DNA of 5,284 nucleotides from Lachnospiraceae bacterium UBA4317. Lineage in GTDB: Bacteria; Bacillota_A; Clostridia; Lachnospirales; Lachnospiraceae. Below the pieces are notes generated by a model, which saw only the letters and a program-made list of their open reading frames with translations, had not been told where the DNA came from and ran no database searches. Every line of letters begins with the position of its first letter. Position 1 is the stretch's first letter. The position numbers and the translations under genes were made by a program. The stretch lies in NCBI GenBank assembly GCA_002394525.1, contig DGUF01000151.1, forward strand, positions 1 to 5,284, in the 5' to 3' direction. This document shows, piece by piece, positions 1 through 5,158 of the stretch.

Positions 1-89
1 CTGTGGATGTAGCCGATCTGGCTGCCCTTGCCGCCGCCGACCATTGCCCAGCGAATGGAGTGATCGAGAACCTTGGAACCGTTAATCAT
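1..89 (-). CDS. Gfo/Idh/MocA-family oxidoreductase, N-terminal fragment
   Basis: The gene runs off the left edge of the window; only the first 29 codons are visible. They read MINGSKVLDHSI followed by RWAMVGGGKGSQIGYIH. The glycine-rich GGGKGSQIG segment after a short beta strand is the dinucleotide-binding turn of a Rossmann fold, and the GSQIGYIH wording is typical of Gfo/Idh/MocA sugar or polyol dehydrogenases, cytosolic enzymes that oxidise or isomerise sugars, inositols or their derivatives with NAD(P). The start is well supported: AAGGAGGG (complement of 97-104) lies 7 nt upstream of the ATG at 87-89. An ATG 5 nt further upstream meets a stop after one codon and is excluded. The substrate cannot be told from this fragment. 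Its orientation matches the two regulators and the phosphatase, so it may belong to the same sugar-use locus, but a 390-bp gap suggests its own promoter. Confidence 0.85.
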   Translation of the reverse strand, partial: MINGSKVLDHSIRWAMVGGGKGSQIGYIH

Positions 90-367
90 TGCATTACCCT
101 CCTTGTTTTTTTTGGTATATCCTGTTTTTAAATGTTTTTGTTTTGTTCTGTTTTCTTCTGTTTTCCGCTTCTGCATGTGCCGGGAAGCTCCGCGTCCGAA
201 AGGGACCGGCTGTTTTCCTGCGTCCTTTTCTCTGCTTTGTTTTGTTTTCCCGTCCTTGTTTTGATGATTAGATTCTAGCGGAAAAGAGGGTGGGGATAAA
301 GCCTTGTCTTTGCCCGAAAATGTTCTGTTTTTGCCCTGTGCTGAATTTTTGTTTTCATTCCCGGAGG

Positions 368-400
368 GAGGGGGAAACCCGCGGGGCCATGGCTGGCCTT
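368..400. repeat. 33-nt direct repeat, copy 1
   Basis: This unit matches 430-462 at 32 of 33 positions; the only difference is G at 391 versus A at 453. Both copies contain the 8-bp palindrome CCCGCGGG (here 378-385), followed by GGCCA-N4-TGGCC, which can form a small hairpin. The copies are separated by 29 nt that contain another small inverted repeat, GTGGA-GTTAT-TCCAC (406-420). The pair lies in the 3' untranslated region of the upstream AraC-type gene. Function is unknown. Confidence 0.85.
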
Positions 401-429
401 ACGAGGTGGAGTTATTCCACATGGGACTT

Positions 430-462
430 GAGGGGGAAACCCGCGGGGCCATAGCTGGCCTT
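430..462. repeat. 33-nt direct repeat, copy 2
   Basis: Second copy of the repeat at 368-400, ending 17 nt before the stop codon of the AraC-type gene on the minus strand. In this copy the hairpin reads GGCCA-TAGC-TGGCC. Similarity ends sharply on both sides, so this is not a simple 62-bp tandem duplication of a longer block. Confidence 0.85.
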
Positions 463-479
463 TACTGCTTCAGCCCTGA

Positions 480-1337
480 CTACTTCAGATGGAAGAAATT
501 GCGGAAGGCCGCGGGGGTCTGCCCGGTCTTTTCACGGAAAAACCTCGTGAAATGGGAGGTGTTGACAAATCCGCAGCGGTCGGCGATCTCGGTGATGCTC
601 AGGACCTGGTCGGTCAGCATCTCCTTGGCCGCATTGACCCGGACGTCCGCGAGGTACTCGTTGGGGGTCCGCCCGGTCTCCCTGCGGAAAAGCCTTGTGA
701 AATAGTACCTGCTCAGGGATACATGGTCCGCGATCTCACCGATCTGCAGGGAGCTTCCATAGTGGTTGTTCATATATTCGACCGCTTCCTGCACCGGAGG
801 GGAAAGGGTGACCGAATCCTGGTCGATCATGTTACAGAACATGGTGTGGATCAGCATGGAGATCGTGTGGTCCTGGGGGAAGGGCGACTCGGTCTCCTCC
901 ATCAGCCTTTCCAGCGTCCGCTGCAGCCTGCCGGTCACCCGGAACTTTCTTTTTCCCTTCTCCTTGAGCAGTTCATACAAAGCTTCGGAAGCGCCGCCCT
1001 TAAAGAGCATCTCCCATTTGATGAGATGGTCCGAAGCCGCCCGGTAGGCATGGGGGATCCGGAAATCCACCAGGACTGCTTCATTTTCCCCAACCAGGGT
1101 CTTCCCGCCCTCGTATTCCAGCTCCAGCTGTCCTTCCTGGACATAAATAACGGAGTAGAAGTCGAGAGCCTCGCGCCGGACGCTGTAGAGGCTGCTGCAC
1201 TCGTATCTTCCACTCCATACAATATAAAAAAGATTGCGCACGGCGAAGTCCAGCGGCGTATGGAAGCCGCCGCCGCTTCTCCGAAGGATCCCTTTTTCAT
1301 TATTGATCCGGATCTGTTCTCTGGTTTCCTGGTCCAT
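480..1337 (-). CDS. AraC/XylS-family transcriptional regulator with N-terminal sensing domain
   Basis: A 285-residue protein of the usual AraC-family length and plan. Residues about 35-110 form a beta-rich AraC/cupin-like sensing domain (FYIVWSGRY, YSVIYVQEGQLELEY, then ENEAVLVDFRIPHAYRA). Residues about 182-283 are the double helix-turn-helix DNA-binding domain. The first motif lies around LQIGEIADHVSLSRYYFTRL (197-216). The second, around ITEIADRCGFVNTSHFTRFF (248-267), leads into the family signature FFREKTGQTPAAFR. The histidine cluster of metal-binding cupins is not obvious here, so the pocket may bind a small molecule without metal. The start is supported by GAGGAG 7 nt upstream of the ATG. 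It is probably a cytosolic activator or repressor of nearby sugar-use genes; its ligand and targets are inferred only from neighbours. It lies 179 bp downstream of the phosphatase gene and 390 bp upstream of the oxidoreductase, all on one strand. Confidence 0.93.
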   Translation of the reverse strand: MDQETREQIRINNEKGILRRSGGGFHTPLDFAVRNLFYIVWSGRYECSSLYSVRREALDFYSVIYVQEGQLELEYEGGKTLVGENEAVLVDFRIPHAYRAASDHLIKWEMLFKGGASEALYELLKEKGKRKFRVTGRLQRTLERLMEETESPFPQDHTISMLIHTMFCNMIDQDSVTLSPPVQEAVEYMNNHYGSSLQIGEIADHVSLSRYYFTRLFRRETGRTPNEYLADVRVNAAKEMLTDQVLSITEIADRCGFVNTSHFTRFFREKTGQTPAAFRNFFHLK

Positions 1338-1446
1338 ATATACGCTCCTCAGGTACTGTACATAAATAGCTTCGGAATAGTTTGCCGGATGTTTTTTCGT
1401 GTGCCAGGCGGAGAAAGGAGCCGCAGGGGCTCCTCCCCGCCGAAAC

Positions 1447-1484
1447 CCTCACTCCAGGTACATTTCCCGCATGGCTTCGCAGTC
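1447..1484 (-). repeat. Duplicated copy of the phosphatase gene 3' end
   Basis: These 38 nt match 1515-1552 at 37 of 38 positions (the difference is T1464 versus C1532), at an offset of 68 bp. On the minus strand both copies spell the codons for DCEAMREMYLE plus a TGA stop, but this copy lies outside the gene, after its real stop. The 68-nt offset is not a multiple of three, so the copy is not a readthrough extension. Flanking bases on the low-coordinate side of both copies also show looser similarity (about 1412-1446 versus 1481-1514), including a small GC-rich inverted repeat in each (GGAGCC/GGCTCC and AGCCC/GGGCT). The event therefore looks like an old tandem duplication of about 68 bp that has since diverged. 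Confidence 0.85.
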
Positions 1485-1514
1485 AGAAGCCCCGCGGGCT
1501 CCCCTCTCCGCAAG

Positions 1515-1552
1515 CCTCACTCCAGGTACATCTCCCGCATGGCTTCGCAGTC
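1515..1552 (-). repeat. Parent copy of the 38-nt repeat (3' end of phosphatase gene)
   Basis: This copy contains the last 11 codons and the TGA stop (1517-1519) of the phosphatase gene plus two following bases. It pairs with the non-coding copy at 1447-1484. The single mismatch is synonymous in the coding copy: GAG versus GAA for the glutamate in REMYLE. Confidence 0.85.
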
Positions 1553-2311
1553 CTCCCGGGTCACGCCCAGGCCATTTTCCAGAAATCCCTGCATGCTGCC
1601 GTAGCTCCGGTCCACCGCGTCATAAAAGGACTGCAGATAATCCAGATCCGCCCCGAAGAGATAGCCCAGCGCTTCATCGGCTAGAGGGCTGGTGGTTTTC
1701 TCCCTCCCCTTGATCATCTGGATCAGATACTGGATCTCCCCCGCCAGGTAGTCTTTGGTCTTGAGATAATCCTCCATGATATCCCTGCGGTCGATCCCCA
1801 GGACCTCCTCGATCAGGACGGCTCCGATCCCCGCGCGATCCTTGCCGGCGGTACAGTGCCAGAGGACAGCTCCCTTGTGAGGCTGTCTGAGGATGCGGAG
1901 AAATTTCCCGTAGCCCTCCAGGGCAGCCGGGCCGAGCGCAAAGGAGGAATAGAGTCTGCACATATACTCCCTGGCCTCTCTGGGTTTGAGCAGCAGGAGG
2001 GAACTGATCCTCCGGTCTGCCTCCTCCTCCCGGGAGATCCCCGCGGTCAGGCTCTCCACGACCGGGATATGGTAGTATTTTGCGCCTTCCACACTCCTGT
2101 CAGGCTGCCGGCCCTTTTCCTCGTCGGAGCGGAAGTCCACGATCGCGCTGATCCTGCCGTTAAAGCGGTCGCGGTCGCCGTCCACAAGGTCTGACAGGTG
2201 GCCGCTGCGGATCAGTTTGCCCGGGCGGATCGTCCGTCCTTCGGGCGTTCTCATTCCCTTCAGGTCCCGGATGTTGCGAAGCTTGTCGAATTTCAATAAT
2301 GTACTGGGCAT
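1517..2311 (-). CDS. HCX5R tyrosine/lipid-type phosphatase (Y_phosphatase3 family)
   Basis: A 264-residue cytosolic protein with no signal peptide. The phosphatase loop is HCTAGKDRAG at residues 152-161, giving catalytic Cys153 and phosphate-binding Arg159. Other family marks are NIRDLKG (13-19), IRSGHLSDL (34-42) and IVDFRSDEE (57-65), the order expected of the protein tyrosine/serine phosphatase family that includes mycobacterial MptpB. The Lys-Asp pair inside the loop is shared with phosphatases of that group that act on phosphoinositides as well as phosphotyrosine, so a phospholipid, inositol phosphate or sugar phosphate substrate is as likely as a protein. The start is supported by AAAGGTGA about 6 nt upstream of the ATG. 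The gene sits between two AraC-type regulators on the same strand, with 174 and 179 bp gaps, both carrying unusual repeats. Its 3' end is duplicated just downstream. Confidence 0.9.
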   Translation of the reverse strand: MPSTLLKFDKLRNIRDLKGMRTPEGRTIRPGKLIRSGHLSDLVDGDRDRFNGRISAIVDFRSDEEKGRQPDRSVEGAKYYHIPVVESLTAGISREEEADRRISSLLLLKPREAREYMCRLYSSFALGPAALEGYGKFLRILRQPHKGAVLWHCTAGKDRAGIGAVLIEEVLGIDRRDIMEDYLKTKDYLAGEIQYLIQMIKGREKTTSPLADEALGYLFGADLDYLQSFYDAVDRSYGSMQGFLENGLGVTREDCEAMREMYLE

Positions 2312-2354
2312 GGAAGTTCACCTTTCTGTTCTTGTGTTGTGATGGCGGAGGGGA

Positions 2355-2453
2355 GGACGGGGGACGGTGAGGCAGGGGGGACGGTTCTATTGACTCATCA
2401 AATGAGTCAATAGAACCGTCCCCTCTGACTCAGAACCGTCCCCCCTGACTCAC
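2355..2453. repeat. Long imperfect palindromic repeat element (REP/MITE-like)
   Basis: The core is a perfect inverted repeat: 22-nt arms at 2377-2398 and 2402-2423 around a 3-nt CAA loop. Each arm contains ACGGTTCTATTGACTCAT or its complement. Symmetry continues imperfectly outwards: the unit AGAACCGTCCCC-N-CTGACTCA recurs on the right (2412-2452), and CACCGTCCCCC and CTGCCTCA recur as complement on the left. This gives a palindrome of nearly 100 bp. From memory, GAACCGTCCCC/TGACTCA motifs recur in scattered palindromic repeats of Clostridia and other bacteria, some next to IS200-like (Y1) transposases; I cannot confirm that here. It lies between the stop of the second AraC-type gene and the start of the phosphatase. 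If transcribed it would form a very stable hairpin in the phosphatase leader, but no T-run follows on either strand, so it is not a standard terminator. Confidence 0.85.
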
Positions 2454-2485
2454 CTGGCTCACCGCTGCTCTGCTTCTCCCCGGGC

Positions 2486-3358
2486 TCATTCCCTGTTTGC
2501 GGTCCTGAGCTGGCGGTAGCGGCTGGGGGGCAGGCCGATGTGGCGGGAAAAGAGCCTGGTAAAGTAGGCCGGGTCGTGGAAGCCGCAGGCCAGGGCGATG
2601 TCCCCGATGCTGTCGTCCGTGACGGTGAGGCGGACCTGGGCTTCGCCCAGGCGCAGGCGCAGGAGGTATTGTTTGAAATTGTAGGATGTTTCTCTTTTAA
2701 AGAGGCGGGAGAGGTGCCAGGTGCTGACAAAAAAGCGTCTCGCCGTCTCCTCCAGGCTTACATCCTCTCCATAATGGTTGTTGAGGTATTGCTCCACCTC
2801 GACGCAGAGAGGGTCGATCTCCGGTTCGGTCTCCTCTGCCCTGCGGACAATGTCCTGAAGCAGGTCCAGAGCCGCCAGCAGCAGGCTGTGGACAAATCCG
2901 GGATTCCGGTTTTCGCCCGGCATCGCATATTTCATGATCAGCAGGCAGATCTCCTTCAGGTCCTCTGTCCGGGAGGACCTGCGCAGGACCGGGATCCTGG
3001 CCGCCCCGATCAGCTGACCCGGCTTCAGGCCCGGCAGGGCAAGGCCCCGGATCCCGATCGCCAGAGTGTCGTAGACAGGGCATTTGTCCGGGAACTCATC
3101 GTGCATGACGTCTGGATTGCAGAGCACGATATCCCCCGCCCTGAGGTCATAGAGCCGGCCTCCGATCGAATATTTCCCGCTGCCGTGCAGGAGAATGAAT
3201 ATTTCTGATATGTCCTTGTGCCGGTGCATCACATGATTGTGTCCGTCGGTCCAGTCCGCATAGGCGACATGGGCCAGCCATGGTTCCCCCTCCCCGTGAT
3301 TCGGGAAGTCCATTTTATCCAACATCAGGTGCACATTTTTATTTTTTTCCAGTGACAT
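2486..3358 (-). CDS. AraC-family transcriptional regulator with cupin sensing domain
   Basis: A 290-residue protein. The N-terminal cupin follows the metal-site pattern closely: G39-x5-H45-x-H47-x4-E52-x6-G59, then a second motif G75-x6-P82-x3-H86 (GDIVLCNPDVMH). His45, His47, Glu52 and His86 could therefore coordinate a metal. The C-terminal double helix-turn-helix spans about 178-284: SLEETARRFFVSTWHLSRLF (201-220), then IGDIALACGFHDPAYFTRLF (251-270) and the closing signature SRHIGLPPSRYR. The ATG follows GGGGGAG at about 6 nt. The gene is divergent from the sugar-binding lipoprotein gene across 565 bp, the classic layout for a regulator that controls its neighbour and itself, so it is the best candidate for sugar-responsive control of that transporter. 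Its 3' side is followed by the long palindromic element before the phosphatase gene. The ligand is unknown. Confidence 0.94.
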   Translation of the reverse strand: MSLEKNKNVHLMLDKMDFPNHGEGEPWLAHVAYADWTDGHNHVMHRHKDISEIFILLHGSGKYSIGGRLYDLRAGDIVLCNPDVMHDEFPDKCPVYDTLAIGIRGLALPGLKPGQLIGAARIPVLRRSSRTEDLKEICLLIMKYAMPGENRNPGFVHSLLLAALDLLQDIVRRAEETEPEIDPLCVEVEQYLNNHYGEDVSLEETARRFFVSTWHLSRLFKRETSYNFKQYLLRLRLGEAQVRLTVTDDSIGDIALACGFHDPAYFTRLFSRHIGLPPSRYRQLRTANRE

Positions 3359-3712
3359 CCCGTTCTCCCCCGTCTCCTATGTAAAAGTTCCGGTGGTATC
3401 CGTATGCAAAAGGCATGGCCGGGCCCGGGCAGGCGGGTCTCTGCGGCCCGGGCCGCCGCGGCGCTGTCATGTTTTTTTCCTGTATCAGTCTATCACAACG
3501 AGACCGGTTTTTGGACTTTTTTGCTCATTTTATGTGTGGGAATATGGGAATTTGCATCAGCATAGACATTTTGGCAGATTTTTTCCTCCTCAAAGCGGGT
3601 CCGGACCGGGCCTCCCAGTCATTTTTCTGTCCTTTTGCGGGCCCCGCCGGCGGAAAGAACATGCATTTCGGACGGGGGTTTTAGTCAAAATGTGCTCTCC
3701 AGCCCGCTCAGA

Positions 3713-3778
3713 GGCATATTTTGTGTGTATTTTGTACAGCCAGCAAGGAAATCCAACTGATATTTTATCAAATATGCC
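3713..3778. promoter_or_regulatory. Cluster of possible operator sites
   Basis: Three overlapping symmetries lie 60-125 bp upstream of the candidate -10 box. TATTTTGT occurs twice in direct orientation, 11 bp apart (3717-3724 and 3728-3735), about one helical turn as expected for tandem half-sites. A perfect 13-nt palindrome TGATA-TTT-TATCA lies at 3758-3770. GGCATATTT (3713-3721) is the exact inverse of AAATATGCC (3770-3778). AraC-family regulators usually bind direct repeats, so the TATTTTGT pair is the better candidate for the divergent regulator. AT-rich sequence produces such patterns by chance, so confidence is low. Confidence 0.25.
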
Positions 3779-3814
3779 GGATTTTTTGCTTTTCCAAATC
3801 AACAAAAATGTCCA

Positions 3815-3843
3815 TTCTGTTATTTTTTCCAGTCTGTTATGAT
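3815..3843 (+). promoter_or_regulatory. Candidate extended -10 promoter of the sugar-binding lipoprotein gene
   Basis: TG-T-TATGAT at 3835-3843 matches the extended -10 pattern TGnTATAAT in all but one base. A 17-bp spacer places TTCTGT (3815-3820) at -35, a weak match to TTGACA, as is common when an extended -10 is present and an activator helps. Transcription would start near 3850 and give a leader of about 74 nt. A weak -35 would fit dependence on the divergent AraC-type activator. Confidence 0.45.
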
Positions 3844-3923
3844 TGAGAGTAACGGAATAAAGGGTTCTGGATTTTGCAGATAACCTGATGTCAGGCTTTC
3901 ATGCCCAAGAAAGGAGTTGCGAA

Positions 3924-4937
3924 ATGAAAAAGCAGATTATTTCCGGACTGGTCATTACAGCTCTTGCTGTAACGCTGCTGGCCGGCTGCGGCGGCAGTGC
4001 TTCGAGTTCAGCTTCGGGCTCAGCTTCCAGCAAGAAAGCAGCAGCCTATGAAATGGCTTACGTCCTCTCCACCCGTGATGAATTCCTCGGGGAGCTGGAG
4101 GAGTGCGTACAGAAGGCGGCAGATGACAACGGCGTAAACATCGAGATGAAGTATGCCGGTGAAGATTCCCAGAAGATGATCGACTGCATCAACGCCGCGA
4201 AGACAGAGGGCAAGCAGGCGGTCCTGATCAACCTGAACGCGGCCGAGGACGCCCAGGCCTGCATCGAGGCTGCCGGCGATATGAAGGTCGTCTTCATCAA
4301 CCGTGTGCCGGCCGACTTCGGTGTGCTGAGCGAGAACGCGGCGGCTGTGGCCTCCGATGAAAATACCTCCGGCGCCTATCAGGGCCAGTTCCTGGCGGAT
4401 TATTTCAACAAGGCCGGCAAGAAGGAAATCTCCTATGTGCTGCTGCGCGGCACCGAGGGCCTGGTCCACACAAATCTCCGTTCCGACAAGGCTCTGGAGG
4501 AGCTTGAAAAGGGCGGGATCAAGGCAACACAGGCAGGGCTGGTCCACGCCAACTACAACCGTGTCACTGCAAGGGACGCCTTCTCCGATCTGATCGGCAA
4601 TGTCAAGTATGACTGCATCATTTCCAACAACGACGCAATGGCCCTGGGTGCCATCGCGGCGCTGCAGGAGGCAGGCCAGGATCCCAAGGCTGCTCCGATC
4701 GTCGGCATCGACGCGACCGCGGACGGCCTGGAGGCCGTCAAGAACGGCGAGATGGCCATGACTGTTTTCCAGAGTCCTCAGGGGCAGGCGACCGGCGCCA
4801 TGATCGCCGCCATCAACATGCTGGAGGGCAAGGATCTGGCAGAAGGGACCGAGTGTGAGGTCTCCTCCGAGAGCCCTTATGTTCTGTATTATCCCTTCGT
4901 CCCCGTCACAGCGGAGAACGCGGACAGCATTAAATGA
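3924..4937 (+). CDS. Sugar ABC transporter substrate-binding lipoprotein (RbsB-like, type I periplasmic-binding fold)
   Basis: A 337-residue secreted lipoprotein. Residues 1-22 form a lipoprotein signal: MKKQ, a hydrophobic run, then LLAGC with Cys22 as the lipidation site, followed by a Ser/Ala/Gly linker to about residue 36. The rest matches Peripl_BP_4/COG1879 sugar-binding proteins: YEMAYVLSTRDEF opens lobe one, AVLINLNAAED and VVFINR follow, then ISYVLLRGTEG in lobe two, IISNNDAMALGAIAAL (about 222-237) and IVGIDATADGLEAVKNGEMA, near the C-terminal hinge. It would capture a sugar or polyol outside the membrane and deliver it to an ABC permease. The start at 3924 is chosen because AAAGGAG (3910-3916) lies 7 nt upstream and the signal peptide begins there; an in-frame ATG at 3888 lacks a ribosome site and would put charged residues before the signal. 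The usual ATPase and permease genes do not follow within the window; a group II intron end on the opposite strand begins about 135 bp downstream. Confidence 0.93.
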   Translation: MKKQIISGLVITALAVTLLAGCGGSASSSASGSASSKKAAAYEMAYVLSTRDEFLGELEECVQKAADDNGVNIEMKYAGEDSQKMIDCINAAKTEGKQAVLINLNAAEDAQACIEAAGDMKVVFINRVPADFGVLSENAAAVASDENTSGAYQGQFLADYFNKAGKKEISYVLLRGTEGLVHTNLRSDKALEELEKGGIKATQAGLVHANYNRVTARDAFSDLIGNVKYDCIISNNDAMALGAIAALQEAGQDPKAAPIVGIDATADGLEAVKNGEMAMTVFQSPQGQATGAMIAAINMLEGKDLAEGTECEVSSESPYVLYYPFVPVTAENADSIK

Positions 4938-5012
4938 TGACCCTGTGCTCACCTGTTCATTTGTCAAGAGTCTGACGACCGTTTATCCCATTCCGGATTC
5001 CAGTAAGCCGTT

Positions 5013-5056
5013 GCTGCATAGCAGCTTTCCCGCCTTGCGAAGCCGCTCCGGCGGGA
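5013..5056. other. Two adjacent hairpins between the lipoprotein gene and the intron
   Basis: The first is a perfect small hairpin, GCTGC-ATA-GCAGC, at 5013-5025. The second has a 7-bp stem TCCCGCC/GGCGGGA (5028-5034 and 5050-5056) with a possible inner GCG/CGC pairing. Neither is followed by a real T-run on either strand (TTT follows the first on the plus strand), so they are only weak candidates for ending the lipoprotein transcript. They lie in the intron's 3' exon. Confidence 0.4.
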
Positions 5057-5079
5057 GGCAGGTTTAGAAAGTAATAGGG

Positions 5080-5143
5080 TAGAGGGGAGCCAAGCGGCTC
5101 CGCCCTCCCATTGCACCGGACGTACGGTTCGCGTATCCGGCGC
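5080..5143 (-). ncRNA. Group II intron domains V and VI (catalytic hairpin and branch-point helix)
   Basis: This is the part of the intron RNA that can be folded by eye. Compared with the class C domain V stem I recall (CCGCCGTA/TACGGTGG), two pairs differ here by changes on both strands that keep pairing: the outermost C-G is G-C, and a T-A near the bulge is G-C. Such compensating changes argue that the RNA structure has been under selection. The reference stem is from memory. Confidence 0.75.
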
Positions 5144-5158
5144 TACATCAACTGTAAA

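Larger units (their letters stand above)
90..479. other. Intergenic region with T-tracts and a two-copy direct repeat
   Basis: This 390-bp gap lies between the regulator stop and the oxidoreductase start, both on the minus strand. The left part (106-164) is T-rich on the plus strand, giving the oxidoreductase an A-rich, purine-rich untranslated leader. T-tracts sit at 106-113, 125-129, 135-139, 141-144, 151-154 and 161-164. The right part carries a GC-rich 33-nt direct repeat at 368-400 and 430-462. I found no convincing -35/-10 pair for the oxidoreductase; a TAGAAT hexamer on the minus strand (complement of 272-277) lacks a good -35. No hairpin followed by a T-run is present, so no standard terminator for the regulator gene is visible. 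Open frames across the region have no recognisable protein content. Confidence 0.6.
3359..3923. other. Divergent control region between regulator and sugar-binding lipoprotein genes
   Basis: This 565-bp gap has two parts. The half next to the regulator is GC-rich, with inverted repeats at 3422-3430/3446-3454 (9 bp), GGTCCGGACC at 3598-3607 and GCGGG-C-CCCGC at 3637-3647. The half next to the lipoprotein gene, from about 3660, is AT-rich and holds a candidate promoter and possible operators. It contains no believable coding frame. The length is generous for a simple divergent promoter and leaves room for several regulator sites. I found no convincing promoter for the minus-strand regulator. 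Confidence 0.6.

Noticed and set aside
368..462. Possible minimal CRISPR array (two 33-nt repeats, one 29-nt spacer)
   Set aside because: Only two repeats, no cas genes or leader in view, the spacer itself holds an inverted repeat, and neither end of the unit looks like a known CRISPR repeat.
304..705. 133-codon plus-strand frame covering the 33-nt repeats
   Set aside because: TTG start without a ribosome site, low-complexity product, and overlap with the 3' end of the regulator gene on the other strand.
1447..1484. Readthrough extension or frameshifted remnant of a longer phosphatase
   Set aside because: The copy repeats the same residues and stop at an offset of 68 nt, which is out of frame, so it is a duplication and not a continuation.
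489..1604. 371-codon open frame on the plus strand
   Set aside because: It lies antisense to the AraC-type gene and the phosphatase end. Its composition is that of a reverse-strand shadow, with no recognisable domain, and the minus-strand genes have clear family motifs and ribosome sites.
2377..2423. The 22-bp palindrome as a Rho-independent terminator
   Set aside because: Stem strength is ample but no T-run follows on either strand, and the outer repeats of its own motif fit a repeat element better.
3422..3477. GC-rich inverted repeat followed by a T-run as a plus-strand terminator
   Set aside because: The T-run (3472-3478) is about 17 nt past the stem and there is no plus-strand gene upstream for it to end.
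3888..3923. Upstream in-frame ATG for the lipoprotein gene
   Set aside because: No Shine-Dalgarno site, and it would place charged residues ahead of the signal peptide; the ATG at 3924 has AAAGGAG at good spacing.
4020..4967. 315-codon open frame on the minus strand
   Set aside because: Antisense shadow of the sugar-binding lipoprotein gene; the plus-strand product has a full signal peptide and family motifs.
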